DNA of 64,000 nucleotides, from positions 62,001 to 126,000 of the IMG/VR virus record IMGVR_UViG_3300035660_000001. One strand, written 5' to 3'. The DNA is from a virus. Each line of letters begins with the position of its first letter. The stretch's first letter is position 1. The notes under the pieces were generated by a model. It worked only from the letters and a program-made list of their open reading frames with translations. It was not told the origin of the DNA and did not search any database. This document shows positions 1-7,303 of this stretch, one piece after another. Position numbers and translations under genes: made by a program.

Positions 1-221
1 CCAAGCTCCAGATGGAGAGCTTCCTGCTCTTCTACTACAACGAGGGCTACTTCGCCGGAAACACCCCGGAGGAAGCCTTCTTCGTGGTCTGCGACGACAC
101 CAACAATCCACCGGAGGCTGTGGAGGCCGGATTCCTCTACATCAAGGTGGGGGTCGCCCCGCAGAGGCCAGCCGAATTCGTCGTGTTCCAGTTCATGCAG
201 AAGACGACGAAAGCCCAATAG
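1..221 (+). CDS. Contractile tail sheath protein, C-terminal end (partial)
   Basis: The reading frame is open from the left edge (codons begin at base 3), so only about the last 72 residues are seen. The run GYFAGNTPEEAFFVVCDD, followed by NPPEAVEAG, a GVAP turn and AEFVVFQF, is the conserved C-terminal domain of phage tail sheath proteins, which polymerise around the tube and contract at infection. The tube genes directly downstream fit the usual sheath-tube order. The family call is firm; the start lies outside the window. Confidence 0.88.
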   Translation, partial: KLQMESFLLFYYNEGYFAGNTPEEAFFVVCDDTNNPPEAVEAGFLYIKVGVAPQRPAEFVVFQFMQKTTKAQ

Positions 222-228
222 GTGAATC

Positions 229-405
229 GTGGATAAGGAACGCGCCGCACAGAGCCCGGACGGTAAGCCCGCAGAGTGGACGCCCGTAGAGAGCGCCACA
301 ACGACGGGTAACGTCCCCCCGCACTTGGGGGTCCCGCCGTTTCCGCTGGTGATGGTGCGGCGCGTCCCCCCGCGAGAAAAAGACGACGAACGAGACGACG
401 AATAG
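229..405 (+). CDS. Small hypothetical protein between sheath and tube
   Basis: A GTG-started frame of 58 codons follows the sheath stop, with AGGTG about five bases upstream. It encodes a Pro-rich centre (VPPHLGVPPFPLVMVRRVPP) and a strongly charged tail rich in Glu, Asp and Arg. It fills the gap between sheath and tube genes and ends just before the AGGAGG site of the tube gene. There is no recognisable family. The start codon is uncertain, and the ORF could be fortuitous. Confidence 0.45.
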   Translation: MDKERAAQSPDGKPAEWTPVESATTTGNVPPHLGVPPFPLVMVRRVPPREKDDERDDE

Positions 406-417
406 GAGGACTTAAAC

Positions 418-945
418 ATGGGCGCAAGAGCACAAGTAACGGACTTCCTCCAAGCATATCGCTTCCACGTGACGTGCGATGCGGGGGCCCCCGGCTACAT
501 CAAGGACGCCTTCGGACCGCCTCATGGTGGCTTCCGGACCTGTAACTTCCCAGAGTTCAGCACGGATGCCGTGGTCTACAAGGAAGGCATCTGGCGGATG
601 GAGAGGAAGTATCCTGGGAACACGACCGTTTCGGACTGCACCCTCGAACGGGGTGTGGTGAAGAGCAACAACGGGTTCTACGACTGGATCGTGAAGAAGA
701 TCAACGGCCAGGACTACCGTGTCGACATCAACATCCTGCACTTCCACCGGGACGACTGGAAGAGCGACGCCAAGCATCCGGACCCCTGGCAGGTCAACAC
801 CGGGTCGGCCAACCGGAGGGTCATCCTTCACGAGGCGTTCCCGATCCGTTGCAAGCTGGCGTCGGACTTCGACGCCACATCTGGGGAGATTTCCGTGGAG
901 TCCCTGGACCTCGCCTTCGAGTGGATGCAACTCGACGTCGGGTAA
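418..945 (+). CDS. Tail tube protein
   Basis: The 175-residue product begins MGARAQVTDFLQAYRFHV and has the layout of T4 gp19-like tube proteins: an N-terminal strand, a GGFRTCNFPEF segment, then KYPGNTT, a DWI helix and a C-terminal DATSGEISVESLDLAFE strand pair. The tube is the inner channel of the contractile tail. An AGGAGG site lies 8 bases upstream of the ATG. It sits after the sheath gene, as in most myoviruses. A second, related tube-like gene follows. Confidence 0.8.
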   Translation: MGARAQVTDFLQAYRFHVTCDAGAPGYIKDAFGPPHGGFRTCNFPEFSTDAVVYKEGIWRMERKYPGNTTVSDCTLERGVVKSNNGFYDWIVKKINGQDYRVDINILHFHRDDWKSDAKHPDPWQVNTGSANRRVILHEAFPIRCKLASDFDATSGEISVESLDLAFEWMQLDVG

Positions 946-977
946 TCGATATTCCGAGTAGAGGCCGGAGGTGACCG

Positions 978-1559
978 TTGGCAAGGAAGCATCGCTTTAC
1001 CGAGTTTCTTCAACCGAACGTTTTCTATGTCTTGGACTACTCGCTGGGAGAAACCAGCATGCTGGCCCAGCTCGTCCAGGCGGGCTTCCGGAGCATCAGT
1101 GCGCCGGAGCTCACCTTAGAGACAGCGGAAATCAAGGAAGGGAATTGGCCGTTCAAACGCAAGCTCATTACGGGGGCCGCAGTCAATACCCTGACTCTCT
1201 CGAAGGGGGTCACGTTCTTCGACAGCGACTTCTGGCGGTGGGCAAGCAGGGCCTCGGTAGGCGCGAAGACCTTCGGCCTCGATATCGGGATGTTAGGGCT
1301 CAAGAGCGGGTTTCGAAAGGACCTGTTCCTGATTCAGTTCCTGCGGGGCGTTCCGAACGCCATGAAGTTCTTCCTTCCCTTCGGGGGATGGGATCGTGGA
1401 TTGAATGTTTTTCCAGCCAAGATATGGATGCTCGAGAACACGATCCCAACCCGCTACAAGGTGGGAACGGATTTCGACGGATCGACGGGGGAGATATCGA
1501 TAGCCGAAATTGAGCTATCGATGGAAAACTTCGACGAAATAGCGATCGCTTCTCTCTGA
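978..1559 (+). CDS. Second tail tube-like protein
   Basis: The 193-residue product shares the layout of the preceding tube protein: an N-terminal FTEFLQPNVFYVLDYSLG strand, a GFRSISAPELTLE segment, a RKLITGAA turn and a closing DFDGSTGEISIAEIELSMEN strand pair. I chose the TTG at 978 because GGAGGTGACCG stands directly before it; no ATG suits better. Tandem gp19-like genes occur in large myophages, where one copy may be a tube terminator or tip variant. Which copy builds the main tube cannot be told from sequence. Confidence 0.7.
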   Translation: MARKHRFTEFLQPNVFYVLDYSLGETSMLAQLVQAGFRSISAPELTLETAEIKEGNWPFKRKLITGAAVNTLTLSKGVTFFDSDFWRWASRASVGAKTFGLDIGMLGLKSGFRKDLFLIQFLRGVPNAMKFFLPFGGWDRGLNVFPAKIWMLENTIPTRYKVGTDFDGSTGEISIAEIELSMENFDEIAIASL

Positions 1560-1586
1560 TTTTTTTTGAACGGAGGTGTGTAACTC

Positions 1587-1943
1587 ATGGCGTATATAGA
1601 TGAGGAAACTTTTTACCAGATCAAGGCGGAGGTGGTCGCCAGGGACAAGGTCTGCCAGCACTGCGGGGGAGATCAGAACCTGGTGATGCACAAGGTCGAC
1701 CCGGAGGCCAATGGGCAGGCCATCGGGTACGTTCTGCTCTGCGAGTACTGCGACTTTGTCGCCGAGAGTGAGAAGGGGAGGAAGCGGTTCGGGGATAAGA
1801 TCCCAGTGCGGGCGAACTTCCTGCTTTCCCGGGGTCAGAGAGACCTGCTCATCGAAACCGCCCGTGCCCAAAACATCAGCGCCAGCGAGTTCGTCCGGGA
1901 TTTGCTTGACCGGGAGCTCAGGCCAGCGCACCTGCGGAGATAA
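1587..1943 (+). CDS. Zinc-binding protein with possible ribbon-helix-helix C-terminus
   Basis: The 118-residue product has two CxxC pairs (VCQHCGG near residue 21 and LCEYCDF near residue 51) with a His between them, a likely zinc knuckle reminiscent of HNH-associated fingers. The C-terminal third (RANFLLSRGQRDLLIETA, then SASEFVRDLLDREL) resembles a ribbon-helix-helix DNA-binding unit: a short basic strand followed by two helices. GGAGGTGTGTAACTC precedes the ATG. A small DNA-binding role is inferred; no named family is certain. Confidence 0.55.
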   Translation: MAYIDEETFYQIKAEVVARDKVCQHCGGDQNLVMHKVDPEANGQAIGYVLLCEYCDFVAESEKGRKRFGDKIPVRANFLLSRGQRDLLIETARAQNISASEFVRDLLDRELRPAHLRR

Positions 1944-1969
1944 CCTTTAGTCTGGATGGGATTGACTCT

Positions 1970-2389
1970 ATGACTTCCTTCGGCCCGTTTAGCCCAGCTT
2001 TCTGGGAGGCGGTATCGAAATACGGAGCCCTGACCGTTGTTGCGGTGGTTGTCATTCTCGGGGCGTTGTGGTTCGCGATGAAGACCCTCGATAGGCTGAT
2101 CAAGGACAAGACGGAGCAGAGCAACAAGGCTACCGAGGAGAGGAAAACCATGACGGAGAAGTTTCTGGCTTCTCTGGAAAGGGTGACTTCGGACTACAGG
2201 ACGGTGACGATCGATAACACCAGAATCCTGCAGGCCCTAGTAGATAGCATAAACAGAAGAGAGGAGGGATGCCTCGCTCACCAGCGGAAGCAGGATGAGA
2301 CGCTGTCCACCGCCGTTTCACAGCATGGAGTGATCGCCGAGCGGATGGTGAGCATCGACCGCAGGCTTGAGGGCATAGAGAAGAAATGA
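1970..2389 (+). CDS. Membrane-anchored coiled-coil protein
   Basis: The 139-residue product has one strong membrane segment at about residues 19-38 (rich in Val, Ile, Leu and Gly) and then a long charged, heptad-like region to the C-terminus, with many Lys, Glu, Arg and Gln. The layout resembles small phage membrane proteins of the BhlA/holin-like type and also signalling anchor proteins. Its stop TGA directly abuts the ATG of the CheY-like gene, so the two are probably translationally coupled. Function unknown. Confidence 0.6.
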   Translation: MTSFGPFSPAFWEAVSKYGALTVVAVVVILGALWFAMKTLDRLIKDKTEQSNKATEERKTMTEKFLASLERVTSDYRTVTIDNTRILQALVDSINRREEGCLAHQRKQDETLSTAVSQHGVIAERMVSIDRRLEGIEKK

Positions 2390-2794
2390 ATGAGCATTCT
2401 AATCGTGGACGACAACATGTTCGTTAGAGAGATGCTAAAAGACCTCCTCGAGCATAACGGGTACACCGTTTCTCTGGCGGATGGGGGGGTATCGGGATTG
2501 CAGAAGATCAAGGAGACCAAACCCCAGCTTGTGGTCTTGGACCTGATGATGCCGGACATGGACGGGTTTACGGTTTACGAGCAGATGAAACGGGACGACG
2601 AGATGAGAAACGTGCCCGTAATCGTGCTGACGGCATTACAAGAGTCCGATCTCAAGCCGGAGAAGAGAAGTATCCTGAGCGGCGTGAGGAAGTTCATCAC
2701 GAAGGGGACACCGGCGTTCAAACCAAAGGCGTTCTTGGAAGACGTCCACCGGATCGTTTCTAGCGATAACGGGGACAAGACGTTGGTCGTGTGA
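2390..2794 (+). CDS. Stand-alone CheY-like response regulator receiver
   Basis: The 134-residue protein is a complete single receiver domain. The acidic pair is D7/D8 (ILIVDDN), the phospho-acceptor is D51 (VVLDLMMPDMDGF), the switch Thr is T81 (IVLTAL) and the conserved Lys is K105 (FITKGT). There is no output domain. Such proteins receive a phosphoryl group from a histidine kinase and act by protein contact. None of the neighbours is a kinase, so it would have to use host kinases. It starts on the base after the stop of the membrane coiled-coil gene. A receiver in a tail operon is unusual. Confidence 0.88.
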   Translation: MSILIVDDNMFVREMLKDLLEHNGYTVSLADGGVSGLQKIKETKPQLVVLDLMMPDMDGFTVYEQMKRDDEMRNVPVIVLTALQESDLKPEKRSILSGVRKFITKGTPAFKPKAFLEDVHRIVSSDNGDKTLVV

Positions 2795-2830
2795 GGCCAA
2801 TAACTTTTGATGCAGAAAGGAGTCGGAGCA

Positions 2831-3577
2831 ATGGAAACACAGGAACTTAAGCACATCCTTCCCGGGGGTCTGATCAAGGAAGGGAAGCTGTATGATCGGG
2901 TTTGCCTCCGTGAGATGACGGGCGTGGAGGAGGACATCATGATCGACCGGAAGCTCTCGGTCGGTCGCCGGATGAATCTCGTCATGGCGAACTGCATGAC
3001 GAGCCTGGAAAGCGAGGACGGGGATGAGGTCGATGGGGTCATCGACTCGAAGGGGATGCTCGACGCCGTCCAGGACCTGACGGTCGGGGATCGGGTTGTC
3101 CTGATGCTTCTTATCAGGGAGGCGTCTCTCGGCCCGATGTTTCCCATGCGGGTGAACTGCCCGGAGTGCGGGGAGGCGGGGAACTACCAAGTCAACCTTC
3201 ATGATCTCGTGATCAAGGCTCTCCCGGACAAGATGGTTCGGGAATATACCGAGACCCTTCCGTCCGGACAGAAAGCGAAGCTCAAGATCATGACGGGTCG
3301 GGAGGAGGGGCTTCTGACGGCGAAGAGGAACGACCCGGACTTTCTGAGCCATGCCATCGGGCTCCGCTTGGTGGAGCTCGAGGGCAAGCCCGTTGGGAGC
3401 GTCCACCAGATCAAGGCTTTGTCCCTGAAGGATCGCAATGCCCTTCGGACGGCCTTCGAAGAGCATGAAGGGGGGGTCGACACGGACATCGACATCACCT
3501 GCGACAAGTGCGGTCGGGAGTCGACGGTCGTCCTGGATATCGCCCAGAAAGATTTTTTCTTCCCATCGGCGACCTAG
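2831..3577 (+). CDS. Tail assembly chaperone / baseplate hub assembly protein with zinc ribbon (short frame)
   Basis: The 248-residue product carries a CPEC pair near residue 112 and a CDKC pair near residue 226, a zinc-ribbon pattern like that of T4 gp26-type hub assembly proteins. It lies just upstream of the tape measure gene, where tail assembly chaperones sit. I place the start at 2831, nine bases after AAAGGAG; an ATG at 2810 is also in frame. Near its end it reads through T TTT TTC (3553-3559), a -1 slippery heptamer that would join it to the overlapping frame ending at 3741. Confidence 0.72.
   Translation: METQELKHILPGGLIKEGKLYDRVCLREMTGVEEDIMIDRKLSVGRRMNLVMANCMTSLESEDGDEVDGVIDSKGMLDAVQDLTVGDRVVLMLLIREASLGPMFPMRVNCPECGEAGNYQVNLHDLVIKALPDKMVREYTETLPSGQKAKLKIMTGREEGLLTAKRNDPDFLSHAIGLRLVELEGKPVGSVHQIKALSLKDRNALRTAFEEHEGGVDTDIDITCDKCGRESTVVLDIAQKDFFFPSAT
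3553..3559 (+). promoter_or_regulatory. Candidate programmed -1 ribosomal frameshift site
   Basis: The heptamer TTTTTTC sits in the chaperone reading phase as T TTT TTC, the X XXY YYZ form on which two Phe tRNAs can re-pair one base back. After slippage, reading continues in the open frame to the stop at 3741, adding 60 residues to give a 303-residue product. This matches the gpG/gpG-T arrangement known upstream of tape measure genes in many tailed phages. No strong downstream pseudoknot is obvious; GAGCATGATCTC could form only a weak stem. Confidence 0.65.
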
Positions 3578-3741
3578 ACCATCTCGAGCATGATCTCATG
3601 TTTTTCTTCGAAGCGTGGAGGATGCCATACCTGGACGTTATGGCTCTTCCGTGCTCTAGGCGCCAGCGGCTGATAGACCTGAAGGTGGATATGCGGAAGA
3701 GGGGGAAGGACTTGCCTGCTCTACTCGAAGAAGGAATCTAG
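3559..3741 (+). CDS. Frameshift extension of the tail assembly chaperone
   Basis: This frame is open upstream of 3559, overlaps the chaperone end, and finishes seven bases before the tape measure start. It encodes about 60 residues after the slip (LPIGDLDHLEHDLMFFFEAW, then a basic middle and a LPALLEEGI end). The acidic/aromatic start and helical character fit T-type extensions of tail chaperones. It could instead be an independent small gene from the ATG at 3598, but no good ribosome site precedes that codon. Confidence 0.62.
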   Translation, partial: LPIGDLDHLEHDLMFFFEAWRMPYLDVMALPCSRRQRLIDLKVDMRKRGKDLPALLEEGI

Positions 3742-3747
3742 TAACTT

Positions 3748-6700
3748 ATGCCAACCTGGAATTTCCTAGTCGGTCTCGGCATCGTCGATCAGGGAACGGG
3801 TAAGTTCCTGAAGGACACTAAGAAAGAGCTCGATGGGACTACGGGTAGTTTCAAGAGCCTCGGGAATACCGCCGACGACGTAGCCGACCGGACCGCTAAG
3901 GGCGCCAAGCAGATGGCCGACGCCGTTGACAAGAGTTCCAGGGAAATGAGCCGATCGTGGAGGGATGCTGGGAAGAGCGCCCGGCAGATGGGCGGTGGCC
4001 GAGGTGGAGGCCGGGGAGGTCGGGGGGGAGATAAATACGGGTTCCTCGGTTTCGATATCAGGGACATAGGAGACAAGCTCAAGGGTCTGGGTAAGGCCGG
4101 GGGCGGTATTTTCACGGGTCTGGCCGGGGACTTCGGGGACATGATCGACACGAACGTCGAGTGGAGCTCGAGCTTTAAGGAGACGGCGGGGATATCCGAG
4201 AAGTCCGTAGCCCGCATGTCGACGTCTATCGTGACGCAGATGCATCGGGCCGGGATCGGGATCCGTGAGGCCAGCGGGGCGTGGGAGGATTTACGGGAGA
4301 ACCTGACGTCCGACGAGGCGGTCCGGGATATGAAGCGGGCGGTGGGCCTGAAGGAAGCCTTTGATATCCCGGCGTCGACGTATGCCACGTGGGTCGGGAT
4401 GTCGGAGACTTCCGGCCTGACCCAGAAGAACATGGCCGACCTGTTAGATACGTCTGCGGGCATGACCAAGAAGATGGGGCTTCCGAAGGGCTTTCTCAAG
4501 GAGATGATGGGGCTGTCGGAGACGGCCAGTGAGATCTCCCTCTCCTTTGGGTTAGCTCCCGAGAAGACCGCGAGCATGACGAAGAGCATGATGCGGGCCG
4601 CCGCGGCGATGCAGAAGACCCTCAAGATCGGGATCGAAGATGCAACCCGGTCAATTGAGAACATGGTCAAGAAAACGTCGGATCGCCGGAGGGAGATGCG
4701 GAGGTTCAGCCTCGGCCTCGGCGGGGATATGGACGCCGTTATGGACTCGGTAACGAATCTCGCTAAGGGTGTGGGGGATGCCGACTTTGCCTTCTCCCTG
4801 CTCATGGATCAGGACCCGACCGACGTTAAGAAGAAGCTGATAGATTTTGCCAAGACGATTCAGGGGGACACGACGGCGACCAACCGACTTTATGAAACCG
4901 TATCGGAAGCCTTCGGGGAGGACACGGCGAATGAGGTCGTCCGCCTGGGGAAGAAGATGGAGAAGAACCTGGGCGATGCCGCCAAGTCGCAGACGGCGAA
5001 CTTCGGGGAGATGGGGAAGTCTATCGAAGACGTCATGGCTACGGCGACCCGGGCGGAGAACCGGGCGAAGATGGCCGAACAGGTAAAGCTCTTCCAGGAG
5101 GGGTCGTTCTTCGTCGGGGAGTATGTGCGCCAGCTCGGAAAGTATGCCGACGCACAGGACAAGATCGCCAGGAAGACTACAGGCTGGGCGGGGGCCCACA
5201 AGAAGGCGATGGACTTCATAGCTAAGTTTGTCGTCGGCAAGCAGATGATGGAGTTCGCTGGCGGTAGGCGTGGTGGCGGGGGTTTTGCGGGTCTGATTCC
5301 TTCTCTCGGAATTGCGGGCGCGTCCATCGCTGGGTTGCTGGGAGGCTTTGGGGGGATGGGCAGAGGCGTGGGCCTCTTCGGAGGCGTGGCCGGGAAGTTA
5401 GGTGGAATCCAGCCGCTCGGATGGCTCAAGGGTCTCTTCGGAGCAGGGAAGGGTGTCGGGGCGGGAGCGAAGGGAGTCGGAGCGGCGGAAGAGGTTGCCG
5501 GGATGGGGGCGGGAGCCGCAGAAGCAACGGGAGGCTTTGCCCGGTTCCTCGGAGTGCTGGGAAAGGTGTCTGTTGTCCTGACGGCGATCGTCGCGGCCGC
5601 TGATTTCCTCTTCCGGGGGATCCCGAGGTTCGTCGGCATCTGGAAAGAGGGAGGGTCGATCTGGGAGAAGGGTTGGAAAACCGGAGTGGCCTACGCCGAC
5701 ACCGTGTCCCAGGTCTTGAACGATCTTACCTTCGGGCTCTACAAGTATATCGACATCTGGGGCTACATCCGTCGCTTTCTGGGCGATGACTTTCTTCTCA
5801 AATACCTTCCGAAGTTTTTCTCCGAGATCATGGGGCAGGCCGTGAGTCTTCTTAAGACAGTCATGAGCATCGGGGCAAGAATTGTCAAGTTCGGATGGGA
5901 TGTCAACGTAGCCCGGCCACTGAAGGTCGTCTGGGGTATTTTAAGGGGGGTTGCGGGAGCGATCGGATGGGCTGTTCAGAACCTCTGGAATCTCGACAAG
6001 GCCGTGTGGGGATGGGAGGCGTCTGTTGGAAAGGCTTTCGGGGGATTCGCCGTGAACCTTTTCAAATGGATTGGCCTTCCGATCGAGAACGTCGCTAAGG
6101 ATGCGATCGAGTGGGTCAAAGACATCATCCGGGTTCCCATGCAGTGGATACAGCAACACCTCGGTTGGATCAAGGACATCTGGGACAAAGCCTTCGGACC
6201 GATCAAGGATTATATCGAAGCTGTAAAGGCGTTCATCGATCTCCGGAAGGGGGAGATGGCAACCGAGACCGGGGTTGGTGGTGCAGGGACGTGGGGGAAG
6301 GATACCTGGGGGGACGTCCTTGGTGGTGGGGCCACAATGAAGCGGTTCGGGGGTGGCCCGAACGTCGCGGCCCTTCAAACGAGATTCGGCCCGGACTTTC
6401 TCGACAAGATCATGGGAATAGAATCCGCCGGGGGGAAGGCTGAGGGAAAGGCTTCTTCGAAGGGTGCCCGGGGGTTAATGCAGTTAATGCCTTCAGTTTA
6501 CGAACCCCACGGTTTGACTGCTGAAATGCTTTCCCAACCCGAAGCGGCGGCAAGAAAACATCTCGGCAAAGGAGCTTCGGAGCAGAGCATTAAGGCGATG
6601 GCCGAGACTTATCGCAAGCGGGGCGTCGAGGTCGGGACCGGGGAGCTCGTCCGCTATTACGACTCCTATCTCAAGCAGGGATACTCCCAGGATCAGGCTC

Positions 6701-7203
6701 AGGTTCTGGCGACGATGGCCTACAACATGGGCCCCGGGGGAGTAACGAAGTGGTTAAAAGGAGGAGCCCTCAATTCCGAAACCAGAAATTATATATCGAA
6801 GGCGTTCGGTGGACTCGACGTTGAGGCCCACCGGGCAGAGTATGTGACTCCCGGAGAAACTGCGGGAGGACTCGTTACTGGGGCACCAACCGTAACTGCG
6901 CCTGCCGGGTATGAGGGAGCGGATTATGATATGGGCGACGTCACTGCTGGGGGAATGCCCGAAATGCCTGGACTGCCCGGAGGTGGTGCCCCGGATATCG
7001 CTTATACTGGTGTTCCTGCCCGAGGCGGTGGTGGGGGGGGCGGGGAAGGGCTGGCGGGTGTTCTCGGGTCGATTGTGGACACCCTGAAGCGTCTCAAGGG
7101 GGATGTCTTTATGGATGGCAAGAAGATCGGCGAGGTCGTGTGGGGGAACATCAAGGACAAGGTCGATGCCGAGCTTCGTGAAGGGGTGTCCACTCGTGGA
7201 TAA
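3748..7203 (+). CDS. Tape measure protein with lytic transglycosylase domain
   Basis: The 1151-residue protein sets tail length. The N-terminal third is helical and Gly/Arg-rich near residues 85-105. Hydrophobic Gly/Ala-rich stretches follow around 505-630, then aromatic membrane-like segments to about 840. Residues about 880-1040 form a soluble lytic transglycosylase (SLT) domain: catalytic Glu at about 892 in IMGIESAGG, then GARGLMQLMPSV and ATMAYNMGPGGVTKWL. This domain would cut peptidoglycan as the tail tip penetrates. The Gly/Pro-rich C-terminus ends in a short helical region. It follows the frameshifted chaperone. Confidence 0.9.
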   Translation: MPTWNFLVGLGIVDQGTGKFLKDTKKELDGTTGSFKSLGNTADDVADRTAKGAKQMADAVDKSSREMSRSWRDAGKSARQMGGGRGGGRGGRGGDKYGFLGFDIRDIGDKLKGLGKAGGGIFTGLAGDFGDMIDTNVEWSSSFKETAGISEKSVARMSTSIVTQMHRAGIGIREASGAWEDLRENLTSDEAVRDMKRAVGLKEAFDIPASTYATWVGMSETSGLTQKNMADLLDTSAGMTKKMGLPKGFLKEMMGLSETASEISLSFGLAPEKTASMTKSMMRAAAAMQKTLKIGIEDATRSIENMVKKTSDRRREMRRFSLGLGGDMDAVMDSVTNLAKGVGDADFAFSLLMDQDPTDVKKKLIDFAKTIQGDTTATNRLYETVSEAFGEDTANEVVRLGKKMEKNLGDAAKSQTANFGEMGKSIEDVMATATRAENRAKMAEQVKLFQEGSFFVGEYVRQLGKYADAQDKIARKTTGWAGAHKKAMDFIAKFVVGKQMMEFAGGRRGGGGFAGLIPSLGIAGASIAGLLGGFGGMGRGVGLFGGVAGKLGGIQPLGWLKGLFGAGKGVGAGAKGVGAAEEVAGMGAGAAEATGGFARFLGVLGKVSVVLTAIVAAADFLFRGIPRFVGIWKEGGSIWEKGWKTGVAYADTVSQVLNDLTFGLYKYIDIWGYIRRFLGDDFLLKYLPKFFSEIMGQAVSLLKTVMSIGARIVKFGWDVNVARPLKVVWGILRGVAGAIGWAVQNLWNLDKAVWGWEASVGKAFGGFAVNLFKWIGLPIENVAKDAIEWVKDIIRVPMQWIQQHLGWIKDIWDKAFGPIKDYIEAVKAFIDLRKGEMATETGVGGAGTWGKDTWGDVLGGGATMKRFGGGPNVAALQTRFGPDFLDKIMGIESAGGKAEGKASSKGARGLMQLMPSVYEPHGLTAEMLSQPEAAARKHLGKGASEQSIKAMAETYRKRGVEVGTGELVRYYDSYLKQGYSQDQAQVLATMAYNMGPGGVTKWLKGGALNSETRNYISKAFGGLDVEAHRAEYVTPGETAGGLVTGAPTVTAPAGYEGADYDMGDVTAGGMPEMPGLPGGGAPDIAYTGVPARGGGGGGGEGLAGVLGSIVDTLKRLKGDVFMDGKKIGEVVWGNIKDKVDAELREGVSTRG

Positions 7204-7216
7204 GTGGAGATAACTC

Positions 7217-7303
7217 ATGATAAATTTTGATTTTTTTAGGGAGTTTTATCCACTTTTCCCTTACGGGGCAGTTTTACCAGCTACCAGGATTCCCCCGGCA
7301 TGA
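7217..7303 (+). CDS. Micro-ORF overlapping the start of ATP-grasp gene 1
   Basis: A 28-codon ATG frame begins eight bases after a GGAG site and ends with a TGA that overlaps the ATG of the next gene (ATGA). The product is hydrophobic/aromatic at the start (MINFDFFREFYPLFPYG) and ends LPATRIPPA. The region is AT-rich compared with its surroundings. It may be a leader for translational coupling, a small substrate peptide for the ATP-grasp enzyme, or chance. The second ATP-grasp gene is also preceded by an overlapping micro-ORF, with no clear sequence similarity. Confidence 0.42.
   Translation: MINFDFFREFYPLFPYGAVLPATRIPPA

Noticed and set aside
2807-2830. Upstream TTG/ATG start for the tail chaperone
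   Set aside because: AAAGGAG lies between these codons and the ATG at 2831, which is the better-placed start.
7204-7299. Promoter in the AT-rich stretch before ATP-grasp 1
   Set aside because: No -35/-10 pair with acceptable spacing was found; the stretch is explained by the coupled micro-ORF.
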